Shown piece after piece: positions 48,010-56,185 of a stretch of 64,000 nucleotides of DNA (positions within the stretch are counted from its first letter, which is position 1; each line of letters begins with the position of its first letter). The notes below the pieces were generated by a model. That model did not search any database. It saw nothing but the letters and a program-made list of their open reading frames with translations, and had not been told where the DNA came from. Origin of the DNA: Hyphomonadaceae bacterium (GTDB taxonomy: Bacteria; Pseudomonadota; Alphaproteobacteria; Caulobacterales; Hyphomonadaceae); contig CANJIL010000010.1 in assembly GCA_947474455.1 (NCBI GenBank), forward strand, positions 1 through 64,000. Direction: 5' to 3'. The position numbers and the translations under genes were made by a program.

Positions 48010-49163
48010 TTGCCGATCCCGGCTTCAGCAAGCGTTTCGAGTACCAGCTTCGAGAGACGGCGGATATCCTCTTCCTTGTGCCGCGCGGAGAAGGTGAAAC
48101 GCAGGCGCGCTGTCCCTTCTGGAACAGTGGGCGGCCGAATAGCGGTCACCAGAAAGCCTTGCTGCGCCAAAGTCGTGGAAGCGCGCATCGCAACTTCCGC
48201 TTCGCCATAGAGAACCGGCACGATGGCGCTCTGCACGTTGTCCTGGCCGATAAGCGATCCAAACAACCTCGCATTCGCCAGAGACCTGCGCCCAAGCTCT
48301 GGCTCGCTCTCCATGAGAGTCAAGGCGGCGAGCGCCGCGGCGAGCACGCCCGGCGGCAACCCCGTCGCATAAACGAACGTCCGGGCGCGACTGATCAGCA
48401 GATCAATGAAATTAGTTGGACCAGCGATATAGCCGCCATAGGCGCCGGCCGCCTTGGACAAGGTTCCGAGCTGGAGCGGGGCGGGGTTGTTCTGCGCTAC
48501 GATACCGAGGCCGTGCGCGTCATCCGTCATCATCCACGCGCCAGTTTCGCGCGCGGCGGTCGCGAGTTCATCAAGCGGCGCGAGGTCTCCATCCATCGAG
48601 AATACAGTTTCTGTTAGAAGCAGCGCGTGCGATGTCGCATCGCGCTCCTGCAGATACTGGGAGGCAGATGCGACGTCGTTGTGCGAGAACGACTGTATGC
48701 GCGCGCCGGAGAGCCGCGCGCCTGCGTGCATCGAGGCGTGACACAGCTCATCCATCACGATGAGATCGCCGGCTCCGACCAGAGCGGGTATGGCGCCTGC
48801 GTTCGCGAGATAGCCCGAACCAAACACGCGAGCGGCAGGCAAACCCTTCATCCGGGCGAGCTTCGCTTCAAGCGTCTCGTTGAGTGGATTGTCCCCAGTC
48901 ACCAGGCGAGAGGCGCCGGAACCCGCGCCATATTGCAGCGTCGCCTGGATGGCTGCGTCTATCACTTTGGGATGTAAACTCAGGCCCAGATAGTCATTGT
49001 CGCTGAACGAGATCATCGACTGGCCTGCGCGAATGACACGCCCATCGACCAGCCTGTCAGTCGGCGACAGGAAACGCCGCAATCCGCGATCCTGCAGCCG
49101 GCTGAGCCGGGCCGCTGAAATCGCGTCAATATCCAGGAAATCCTTGGAGTTCATCACCGACAT
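48006..49163 (-). CDS. bioF: 8-amino-7-oxononanoate synthase
   Basis: 385 aa PLP enzyme condensing pimeloyl-ACP/CoA with alanine. Motifs: FSDNDYLGLSLHP, GAGSGASRLVTGDNPLNETLE, DELCHASMHAGARLSGA, TDDAHGLGIV (PLP-ring Asp/His) and LGTLSKAAGAYGGYIAG (Schiff-base lysine). It leads a bioF-bioD pair diverging from bioA; 69 bp lie between the two starts, which probably hold both promoters. ATG 49154 is a possible alternative start. Confidence 0.96.
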   Translation of the reverse strand: MSVMNSKDFLDIDAISAARLSRLQDRGLRRFLSPTDRLVDGRVIRAGQSMISFSDNDYLGLSLHPKVIDAAIQATLQYGAGSGASRLVTGDNPLNETLEAKLARMKGLPAARVFGSGYLANAGAIPALVGAGDLIVMDELCHASMHAGARLSGARIQSFSHNDVASASQYLQERDATSHALLLTETVFSMDGDLAPLDELATAARETGAWMMTDDAHGLGIVAQNNPAPLQLGTLSKAAGAYGGYIAGPTNFIDLLISRARTFVYATGLPPGVLAAALAALTLMESEPELGRRSLANARLFGSLIGQDNVQSAIVPVLYGEAEVAMRASTTLAQQGFLVTAIRPPTVPEGTARLRFTFSARHKEEDIRRLSKLVLETLAEAGIGK

Positions 49164-49232
49164 TCCCTTTGGTCTTGAAAAGCCCTATCCGCACCCGCGG
49201 CAGGCTTCAATGCGGCCTGGAATGGATAGGCG

Positions 49233-50501
49233 ATGACTGACCCAGCCTGGCTCGAAGAAGGCCTAGACCACATCTGGCTTCCCTACGCCCAGATGAAGAC
49301 CGCCCCGCGCCCTGTACCAGTCAAATCAACCCACGGAACGCGGATCATCTTGCACGACGGTCGCGAGCTGATCGACGGCATCGGTAGCTGGTGGACAGCC
49401 GTTCACGGCTACAATCATCCCTATCTGCTTGAGGCCATGGGCCACCAGCTGGCGCTGATGCCTCATGTCATGCTGGGCGGCCTGGCGCATGAACAGGCGT
49501 ACACGCTCGCCACGCGGCTTGCAGGCCTCGCGCCCGGCGATCTTTCGAAGGTGTTCTTCTGCGAGTCGGGCTCGGTCGCGGTCGAGGTCGCACTCAAGAT
49601 CGCCGTGCAGTACTGGCGCAATACGACCGGGCAGGTTCGGCCGAAGTTTCTTGCGTTTCGCGGCGGGTATCACGGCGACACTTTCGCCACGATGTCGGTA
49701 TGCGATCCTGACGACAGCATGCATTCGCTTTTCGGTCCGGCGCTTCCAAGTCAGTACATAGCGGACCTTCCGACAGATGAAGCACGAACCGAAACGCTCG
49801 AACGTCTTCTCTCCACGCACAGCGACATCGCGGCCGTCATTGTCGAACCCTTGCTGCAAGGCGCCGCGGGCATGCGGATGCATGACATCGTGACGCTGAA
49901 GCGAATTCGCGAGGCGTGCGACCGGCATGGGTTGCCGCTGATCTTCGATGAAATCTTCACCGGTTTTGGTAGGCTCGGCGGCATGTTTGCTGCGACGGTT
50001 TCGGGGGTCACGCCTGATATCATGACGCTCGGCAAGGCGCTCACGGGAGGCGTCTCGCCGCTGGCCGCGACGATCGCCAGCCGGAGCATCTATGAGGCGT
50101 TCCATTCTGATGATTCAACCAAGGCGCTCATGCATGGCCCCACCTATACAGGTCACGCTCTTGGCTGCGCCGTCGCCAACGCCTCGCTGGATCTCTTCGA
50201 GCGCGAGCCTCGGCTTGATCAGGTCGCCGCAATCGATGCGCACCTCAGCCAGGCATTCGCACCGTTGCGAGCGCTCCCTCAGGTGGCGGATGTCCGCATC
50301 CGTGGCTCTGTTGGCGCCGTCGAGATGCGCGGGGCGTTCGACGTCCAGGGCATGAGGCGACGTTTCATTCAGGAGGGCGTTTTCATTCGCCCCATCGGCA
50401 AAACCGTCTATCTGGCGCCAGCTTACACGATCGCCCCGGCCGATCTTTCCACACTGACCAAGGCCATCGTCGACATGGTTACAGAGCAAAAAAGCCGCTA
50501 A
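49233..50501 (+). CDS. bioA: Adenosylmethionine-8-amino-7-oxononanoate aminotransferase
   Basis: 422 aa class III aminotransferase. HIWLPYAQMKTAPRP (start block), DGIGSWWTAVHGYNHPYL, FFCESGSVAVEVALKIA, FRGGYHGDTFATMSVCDP, LIFDEIFTGFGRLG and LGKALTGGVSPLAATI (PLP lysine) match BioA. It makes 7,8-diaminononanoate using SAM as amino donor. bioB, bioC and bioH are not in the window. Confidence 0.97.
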   Translation: MTDPAWLEEGLDHIWLPYAQMKTAPRPVPVKSTHGTRIILHDGRELIDGIGSWWTAVHGYNHPYLLEAMGHQLALMPHVMLGGLAHEQAYTLATRLAGLAPGDLSKVFFCESGSVAVEVALKIAVQYWRNTTGQVRPKFLAFRGGYHGDTFATMSVCDPDDSMHSLFGPALPSQYIADLPTDEARTETLERLLSTHSDIAAVIVEPLLQGAAGMRMHDIVTLKRIREACDRHGLPLIFDEIFTGFGRLGGMFAATVSGVTPDIMTLGKALTGGVSPLAATIASRSIYEAFHSDDSTKALMHGPTYTGHALGCAVANASLDLFEREPRLDQVAAIDAHLSQAFAPLRALPQVADVRIRGSVGAVEMRGAFDVQGMRRRFIQEGVFIRPIGKTVYLAPAYTIAPADLSTLTKAIVDMVTEQKSR

Positions 50502-50762
50502 CCCAGCGACATCTTGTGTCTGACGCGCCACAAGCCTCATGGAAATGTCACATACGCAGGCCCACGGACGGCCAAAGGGATCGAAGTTCAGAAATTTTCC
50601 GTGCCAGATTTGCGGGCCGGAGTCAGGACCAGCGAACAAGTTGGCATTCTGAAGTCAGACAAGAATCCAACACGGACGATCATTGCGTCGGATTCTAGAA
50701 GACGATCGGGATGAGCGTTTGGGACTGACGAACGGGCGGCTTCGGCCGCCCATTTCTTTTTC
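50502..50762 (+). ncRNA. Candidate small RNA (ends in a strong terminator)
   Basis: The 260 nt after bioA have no credible reading frame but hold two consecutive hairpins: one closed by GAATCC/GGATTC with an inner GACG/CGTC stem (about 50664-50696), then the GGGCGGC-TTCG-GCCGCCC terminator. The 5' end is not visible. It may be an independent sRNA or simply a long bioA 3' UTR. Confidence 0.35.
50734..50762 (+). terminator. Intrinsic terminator, plus strand
   Basis: GGGCGGC, tetraloop TTCG, GCCGCCC, followed by ATTTCTTTTTCT. A 7-bp all-GC stem closed on a UUCG loop with a U-rich tail is the clearest intrinsic terminator in the window. It lies 232 nt beyond the bioA stop and also just beyond the end of the convergent crotonase gene. 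Confidence 0.85.
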
Positions 50763-50812
50763 TACCCATCAAAGAGCACGGCATGGATTTCGCTACCTCT
50801 TGTCGGTCGCTC

Positions 50813-51598
50813 TCATGCGCACGTGAACCGCGGCGCGCGTCGATCGCGAAAGGCAGCGCGTCCTTCGCGAAAGTCGGCGCTGTCGAAGCAGCGGTCAATT
50901 GCCCCTTGGGCGTCTTCGTTCAGCGATGGGTCGTCAGCCGCGCGACTCGCCAACTTTGCCGCCGCCACCGAGAGCGGAGCAGTCGTTGAAATCAACGCCA
51001 CCATGTCGCGAACAGTTTGCTCGAGCTCTCGCGCCGCCACAATGCGATTGACGAAGCGAGCCTGTAGCGCCTCCTGCGCCGTGAACTGACGTGCCGTCGC
51101 CAGCATCTCCATCGCAATCCCGCGCCCGACAATCGCTTGCAGCCTTGCGAGATTGTCGATCTCGTAGCCGAGGCCAAGCTTTCCGGCCGGCACGGCAAAA
51201 CGCGCGTTATCCGAACATATCCGAATATCGCACGCGCTTGCGATCACCATCCCGCCGCCAATACAGAAGCCATTGATCATCGCAATCACCGGAAGACCTA
51301 CTTCGACAAGCGTCGTGGTCGCCGCCGTGACCGCTTGCGTGAATGTCCGGTTGCGGGCGGAATCGTTCCGCTCGGTCTCGAACTCCGCTATGTCCGCGCC
51401 GGAGACGAACGCCCGGTGGCCGGCGCCGCGGACGACAATACCTCTGACGCTGCTTTCGCCGGCGAGGCTGGCCACGGCGGCGGGCAGGGCGTCCCACATG
51501 TCGCGCCGGACCGCGTTCAGCCGTTCAGGCTGTTTGAATGTGATCCAGCCAATAGGGCCATCCAGAGCCGTAATCAGACGTCCGCCAGCGAATTCCAT
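50813..51598 (-). CDS. Enoyl-CoA hydratase/isomerase (crotonase) family protein
   Basis: 261 aa. Crotonase fold markers: ITFKQPERLNAVRRDMWDAL, GAGHRAFVSGADIAEF (oxyanion hole), MINGFCIGGGMVIASACDIRICSDNARFAVPAGKLGLGY and QARFVNRIV. The two catalytic glutamates of true hydratases (in GGGCELA and QPE) are replaced: GGGMVIA and VPAGK. So simple hydration of enoyl-CoA is doubtful; members with this pattern may act as isomerases, hydrolases or decarboxylases. ATG 51598 with GGAG nine bases upstream is preferred over the longer start at 51652. Confidence 0.88.
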   Translation of the reverse strand: MEFAGGRLITALDGPIGWITFKQPERLNAVRRDMWDALPAAVASLAGESSVRGIVVRGAGHRAFVSGADIAEFETERNDSARNRTFTQAVTAATTTLVEVGLPVIAMINGFCIGGGMVIASACDIRICSDNARFAVPAGKLGLGYEIDNLARLQAIVGRGIAMEMLATARQFTAQEALQARFVNRIVAARELEQTVRDMVALISTTAPLSVAAAKLASRAADDPSLNEDAQGAIDRCFDSADFREGRAAFRDRRAPRFTCA

Positions 51599-51870
51599 GG
51601 GTTTATCACTCCAGTTGACCGCGTTGACCCGCTGCGCCAAGGCCGTTACCAAATCTGTTCAGCGCTAGGCCCTTTGCCGCTGATGAGGCAAGGGCCGGGT
51701 GAGCGGGCAGCTAAAAGCCGGCGATGAGCGATAGCTGCCAAGTCGCCCGTGAACGGACGGCGGGCGGTGCGATTGTCCGCCGGAGACAACGAAGTGACTG
51801 AACCAGTGTTTTTGTACGATCTTTCGAATGAAGCTCTCGTGCTCGGCCTCCGGATTCCCGGGGAGTCGCC

Positions 51871-52842
51871 ATGACAGAGCGGCCGCTGCCCCCCGGACTG
51901 ACAGGCGACCTAGATGTCGTGGCGTTTGCCGAAGCAGAACTGGCGGCTGGTCGGCCTGCCGCGCTGATTACGATCGTCGGTCTGGATGGTCCGTTCTCGC
52001 GGCCTCTTGGCGCCCAGCTGGCCGTGGGCGGGGACAAACGTTTCGCCGGCAGCATATCTGGCGGGTGTCTCGAGCAGGCGCTGACCGAAGAAGCCCAGAT
52101 CACCATGAGGGAAGGCACAAACCGCACGCTTCGCTACGGCACGGGTTCGCCATACCTGGATGTGCGCTTGCCGTGCGGCGGCGGCATTGATCTCTATGTC
52201 GACGTGAATGTCGATCGTGCCGTGCTGCAACACGCGATTGCGCTTGGCCGCGCACGTCGTAGCTTCTCGATGTTGTTCGATCCCGCATCACAACGTTCGT
52301 CGTTGCGGATCAAGGAACAACAGGTCGAAGCCAAGCCCGGCGAGTTCGTGCGACGCTTCGATCCAAAACTCCGGATCGTGCTGGCGGGGCGTGGATGGGA
52401 GATCGTGGCGATGAGCCAGCTTGCCCAAACGACCGACGTTGAACTCGTCGTCGCGAGCCAGGAGGCTGCGACGCTTGAGTTCTGTCAACCTTACGCCGAT
52501 CAGCTGATTCAGCTAACAGTGCCGAAGGCTTGGCCCGATCTGCCGCTTGATGAACACACGGCGGTGGCGTGCCTGTTTCACGAACACGAATGGGAAGCCC
52601 AGCTCCTGCTTAGCGCGCTGCGCAGCCCGGCCTTCTATGTCGGCGCGCTTGGCTCACGTCAGACGCAGCAGCGGCGCGTGGAAGTCCTTGAAGCGTTCGG
52701 CGCGACCGCGCAGGAGATCGGCCGGCTGAAGGGGCCGATTGGTTTGTTCGCATCGCAAGACCCACGTTCGCTCGCCGTGTCCGCGCTGGCCGAAATCGTC
52801 AAGGTGCGCAACGAGACTCAGGTTCGCGGGGGCGCAGGGTGA
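51871..52842 (+). CDS. XdhC family protein (molybdoenzyme maturation)
   Basis: 323 aa. N-terminal XdhC/CoxI block with SISGGCLEQALTEEA and LPCGGGIDLYV; C-terminal Rossmann domain with IVLAGRGWEIVAMSQLA and FYVGALGSRQTQQRR. XdhC proteins bind molybdenum cofactor, help its sulfuration and insert it into xanthine-dehydrogenase-type enzymes. No such oxidase gene lies in the window, so the client must be elsewhere. It is coupled to the next gene by a 4-nt overlap. Confidence 0.92.
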   Translation: MTERPLPPGLTGDLDVVAFAEAELAAGRPAALITIVGLDGPFSRPLGAQLAVGGDKRFAGSISGGCLEQALTEEAQITMREGTNRTLRYGTGSPYLDVRLPCGGGIDLYVDVNVDRAVLQHAIALGRARRSFSMLFDPASQRSSLRIKEQQVEAKPGEFVRRFDPKLRIVLAGRGWEIVAMSQLAQTTDVELVVASQEAATLEFCQPYADQLIQLTVPKAWPDLPLDEHTAVACLFHEHEWEAQLLLSALRSPAFYVGALGSRQTQQRRVEVLEAFGATAQEIGRLKGPIGLFASQDPRSLAVSALAEIVKVRNETQVRGGAG

Positions 52843-53648
52843 GCGTTCCGATGAACCGTACCGTGATCGTGATGCTGGCGTCTGGCCTGTCGCGCCGTTA
52901 CGGCCGCCGCGACAAGATGCTGGCCGATCTGGGCGGCAGGCCCTTGATCGAGCACGCCGCCAGCATGATCTCCGAAGTCCATCCGCTGGCGCGCGTGGCT
53001 GTGTGTCCTTCGGATCGTCCCACGATTGGCGAGTGGCTGATCAATCGCTTTGTCATCGCCATCAACAAGAAGCCGAAGCTGGGCCTGGGCCATTCGATCG
53101 CCGTTGGCGTCAATGTCGCGCTGCAGTTCAAGCCCGATGCCATCCTGATGGTCATGGGCGACATGCCGTTCGTCGAGTCGTGGATTCTCGAAGGCGTCAT
53201 GGAGCGCATGACCGAAGGCGTCGACATAGTCCATTCCGGCGGCGCAGATGGTGTGCGGCCTCCGACCGCGTTCGGGCCGGCGACGTTCGACCAGCTCGCT
53301 GCGCTTGATGGAGACGACGGCGCCAAGCGGATCATTGGGCAGGGTCGGTTCAACGTTGTCGGCTTTGGGGCACCCGCGCCGCTGCTGCTCGACATCGACA
53401 CGAAGGAAGAGCTCGCCCTAGCTCAGCGCCAGCTCGCAATCCGCAAGCGTTATGCGAACTCGGCTTCGAATCCGATCGAGCTCCAGTCGCTTGCGATCCC
53501 GCAAACGGCAGAGCAGCCGATCGAGCAGAGTCTTACTCCGTCGCAGTCTGTGAACGAACCGGAGATCGAGCCTGTCAATATCGGCCGACCATCACCCCAC
53601 GAGGCGGGCGGCGTCCTCAGCTTTGGCGGCGCCCGAAGGCGGCGCTAG
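52839..53648 (+). CDS. MobA-like nucleotidyltransferase (MocA-type), extended C-terminus
   Basis: 269 aa. The NTP-binding start VIVMLASGLSRRYGRRDKML and the LGGRPLIEHA segment mark the MobA/MocA group that attaches CMP or GMP to molybdopterin; ILMVMGDMPFVESWIL carries the metal Asp, and RPPTAFGPATFDQLAAL the acceptor loop. After the DIDTKEELALAQ helix (about residue 195) the protein continues with about 65 polar residues rich in Gln/Glu/Pro that are not part of the fold. GTG 52839 overlaps the XdhC stop; ATG 52851 is also possible. Confidence 0.88.
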   Translation: MSVPMNRTVIVMLASGLSRRYGRRDKMLADLGGRPLIEHAASMISEVHPLARVAVCPSDRPTIGEWLINRFVIAINKKPKLGLGHSIAVGVNVALQFKPDAILMVMGDMPFVESWILEGVMERMTEGVDIVHSGGADGVRPPTAFGPATFDQLAALDGDDGAKRIIGQGRFNVVGFGAPAPLLLDIDTKEELALAQRQLAIRKRYANSASNPIELQSLAIPQTAEQPIEQSLTPSQSVNEPEIEPVNIGRPSPHEAGGVLSFGGARRRR

Positions 53649-54514
53649 GCGCGCTCGCTCTTCTTCACATCGACCCAGAGCGCTTCCTGTTCGTCCAGCT
53701 TGAGGCTGGCGAAGTCCTGCCCGCGCGAACGCGCCAATGCTTCCATACCCGAAAAACGTTTCACGAACTTTGCGTTAGCGTTGCGAAGTGCTTCTTCCGG
53801 GTCGACCGATAGCTTGCGGCACAGATTGGCGACGACGAACAGCATATCGCCCAGCTCCTCGGCGATATGGGCCTGATCCTTCACCGGAGCGGCAATCGCT
53901 TCCTCCAGCTCACTGATCTCTTCCTGCAGCTTCTCCAGAACCGGCTCCGGCGACGGCCAGTCGAACCCAACCCGTCCGGCTCGCTTGGTCAGCTTCTCAG
54001 CCCGCATCAGCGCGGGCAGCGCTAGCGCAACGCCGTCCAGAGCGCTGACAGGACCCTCCTTGGCCTTCTTCGCCCGCTCGGCCGCTTTCATGACCTCCCA
54101 GGCACCGGTCTGGGCGTCCACGTTGTGGATAACCTTGTCTCCGAACACGTGCGGATGCCGGTCGACCATCTTGTCGACCAGCGACTGCACAACGTCGTTG
54201 ATACCGAAGTGTCCAGCTTCCTCCGCCATCCGGGCGTGGAACACCGACTGGAACAGCAGATCGCCCAGCTCGCTCTTGAGCTCGCTCATGTCGCCTTTGT
54301 GGATCGCGTCGGTGACCTCGTAGGCTTCCTCGATCGTATACGGCGCGATCGTGTCGAACGTCTGCTCGATGTCCCAAGGGCATCCCGTCCCCGGCGTTCG
54401 CAACCGAGCCATTAACGTCACCAGATCGCGCCACGGGTCGCCACTGGAGGGGAGGGAGCGGTCCCCGCCCGGGCCAGCGCCAAGCTCGGATTTCTTTGTG
54501 GCCGGATCAGGCAT
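53645..54514 (-). CDS. mazG: Nucleoside triphosphate pyrophosphohydrolase MazG
   Basis: 289 aa with two MazG domains. The first has CPWDIEQTFDTIAPYTIEEAYEV, then ELGDLLFQSVFHARMAEE; VDRHPHVFGDK follows; the second has LQEEISELEEAI and EELGDMLFVVANLCRKL, the metal-binding ExxE...ExxD patterns. MazG hydrolyses NTPs to NMP plus PPi and helps limit mutagenic nucleotides and ppGpp. I chose ATG 54514 because upstream codons (to 54562) are hydrophobic and not family-like. The stop shares CTAG with the convergent MobA-like gene. Confidence 0.95.
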   Translation of the reverse strand: MPDPATKKSELGAGPGGDRSLPSSGDPWRDLVTLMARLRTPGTGCPWDIEQTFDTIAPYTIEEAYEVTDAIHKGDMSELKSELGDLLFQSVFHARMAEEAGHFGINDVVQSLVDKMVDRHPHVFGDKVIHNVDAQTGAWEVMKAAERAKKAKEGPVSALDGVALALPALMRAEKLTKRAGRVGFDWPSPEPVLEKLQEEISELEEAIAAPVKDQAHIAEELGDMLFVVANLCRKLSVDPEEALRNANAKFVKRFSGMEALARSRGQDFASLKLDEQEALWVDVKKSERA

Positions 54515-54579
54515 CGCGCACATCCCCATATAGGCAAGTCGCATAATCAACATTATGGGCAATCGGACCCGTACCGAAA

Positions 54580-55410
54580 TCAGGCATTTGGCGTGATTTC
54601 CAGCTCCAGCCCGTCATAGGCGGGCTTGACGCCCGCAGGCAGCCCCGCCTTGAGCTTCTCGTAGTCCAGATCGGCGTGGAGGTTCGTCAGGAACGACCGG
54701 CGTGGCCTCAATCGTTCGATCCAGGCCAAGGCTTGGGAGACCGTCGCATGCGTCGGATGCGCCGTGTAGCGCAGCGCATCGACCACTAGGATGTCGAGCC
54801 CGCCAAGCCGCTTCAGCGTTTCCTCAGGCAACCGGACAACATCGTTGCAATAGGCAAAGGTTCCGATCCGGAAGCCCAGCGAGGGGATCCCGCCATGGTC
54901 CTGAGCTAGAGCTAGGATATCCACCGGCCCGCCCCGGCCTTCGATGCGAACCGCCTGCCCGGCTTCCAGGTCGAGGCGCTTGTCCAGGATGGCGGGATAA
55001 TCTCCGGAGCCTTCGAAGCAGTACGCAAAGCGCCGGCCGAGAGTGCCAGCTGTCGCCTGGTCCATGTGTACTGGGATCCGCCTGCGATGACGAATGACAA
55101 GCGCACGGAGATCGTCGATCCCGTGGCACTGGTCTGCATGCTCGTGGGTCATCAGAACGGCGTCGAGCCGGTCAATCCGGGCCGCCAGCAGCTGTTCACG
55201 CATGTCCGGCGAGGTGTCGACCAGGATCAGGGTCGGTTCAGCGGCGCGTGGCGCCCAGAACCGGATCAGGATCGAGCAACGGGATCGTCGGTTGCGCGGC
55301 TCTGCCGGGTCACAGACGCCCCAGTCATTCCCGATCCTCGGAACGCCGCCGGAAGACCCGCAGCCGAGGATGCGGACCTCCAACCTGCCCCTTGCCGCAC
55401 CCAAGCTCAT
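54580..55410 (-). CDS. MBL-fold metallohydrolase (PhnP/PqqB-like)
   Basis: 276 aa. LEVRILGCGSSGGVPRIGNDWGVCD begins the fold; TLILVDTSPDMREQLL and VLMTHEHADQCHGIDDLRAL (THxHxDH-type zinc motif with the sixth residue Gln in place of His) follow; ALAQDHGG and VDALRYTAHPTHATV give later metal ligands. Such genes usually follow tatD in Alphaproteobacteria; the substrate may be a cyclic phosphodiester, but that is not certain. Its ATG overlaps the tatD stop by 4 nt. Confidence 0.9.
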   Translation of the reverse strand: MSLGAARGRLEVRILGCGSSGGVPRIGNDWGVCDPAEPRNRRSRCSILIRFWAPRAAEPTLILVDTSPDMREQLLAARIDRLDAVLMTHEHADQCHGIDDLRALVIRHRRRIPVHMDQATAGTLGRRFAYCFEGSGDYPAILDKRLDLEAGQAVRIEGRGGPVDILALAQDHGGIPSLGFRIGTFAYCNDVVRLPEETLKRLGGLDILVVDALRYTAHPTHATVSQALAWIERLRPRRSFLTNLHADLDYEKLKAGLPAGVKPAYDGLELEITPNA

Positions 55411-56183
55411 CGGCTCGCCCGCCGGAACAGGTTGACGGCGTTCGCTGTCGTCAAGCGGGCTGCTTCCTCGAAACTCATCCCACGATGATCGGCGAACGCG
55501 CGGCAGACGTCCGCCAGATACGCTGGCTCATTCCGGCGTCCGCGATACGGCACAGGCGCAAGATACGGACAGTCGGTCTCGAGAATGATTCGCTCCAGTG
55601 GCACCTTGGCCATCACGTTGCGCACATCCGTGGCGCGCCTGAACGACAGGATGCCGGAAACGGAAAAGCTGGCTCCAAGATCGAGCGCCCGTTGCGCCAG
55701 CCGCGCCCCGCTCGTGTAGCAGTGCATCAGAATGCGGAAGGGGCCGCGCCTGAATTCGCGCTCAAGAATGTCACCGGTTAAGTCATCCGCCTCACGCGTG
55801 TGCACGACGAGGAGCAGGCCCGTCTCGCGAGCGGCGTGGATGTGCTCGACAAAGCTGCGCTCTTGCAGGGCGATCGCGCTATAGCCGTAGTGCTGATCGA
55901 GTCCCGTCTCGCCGATGCCCACAACCTTGGCATCGCGCGCCTCCTCGACCAGCGTCTTCGCTTCGAGCGACCAATAGTCCTTTGCGTAGTGCGGATGGAC
56001 GCCGACGGTGCACGTGATGTCGTCATTGGCGTCCGCGATGGCCTTGAGCGCCGGATAGCGATCGAGGCGATCGCAGATTGTCACGAACCGCGTAACGCCA
56101 GCCGCGCGTGCTCGCGCCAGCACGTCCGGCAGGTCGGCGTCGAATTGCTCCGCATGCAGATTGACGTGCGTGTCGAACAACAT
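55407..56183 (-). CDS. TatD family hydrolase
   Basis: 258 aa TIM-barrel metal-dependent hydrolase. Blocks: VGVHPHYAKDYW, VGIGETGLDQHYG (metal Glu), QERSFVEHIHAARETGLLLVVHTREA, ILMHCYTSG and IILETDCPYLAPVPYRGRRNEPAYL. The first metal motif HxH reads DTHVNL, so the second His is Asn; E. coli TatD itself varies here (GVNL), so activity is not excluded. Family members are 3'-5' exonucleases or D-aminoacyl-tRNA-like hydrolases. It lies 2 nt after holB. Confidence 0.94.
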   Translation of the reverse strand: MLFDTHVNLHAEQFDADLPDVLARARAAGVTRFVTICDRLDRYPALKAIADANDDITCTVGVHPHYAKDYWSLEAKTLVEEARDAKVVGIGETGLDQHYGYSAIALQERSFVEHIHAARETGLLLVVHTREADDLTGDILEREFRRGPFRILMHCYTSGARLAQRALDLGASFSVSGILSFRRATDVRNVMAKVPLERIILETDCPYLAPVPYRGRRNEPAYLADVCRAFADHRGMSFEEAARLTTANAVNLFRRASR

Positions 56184-56185
56184 CG

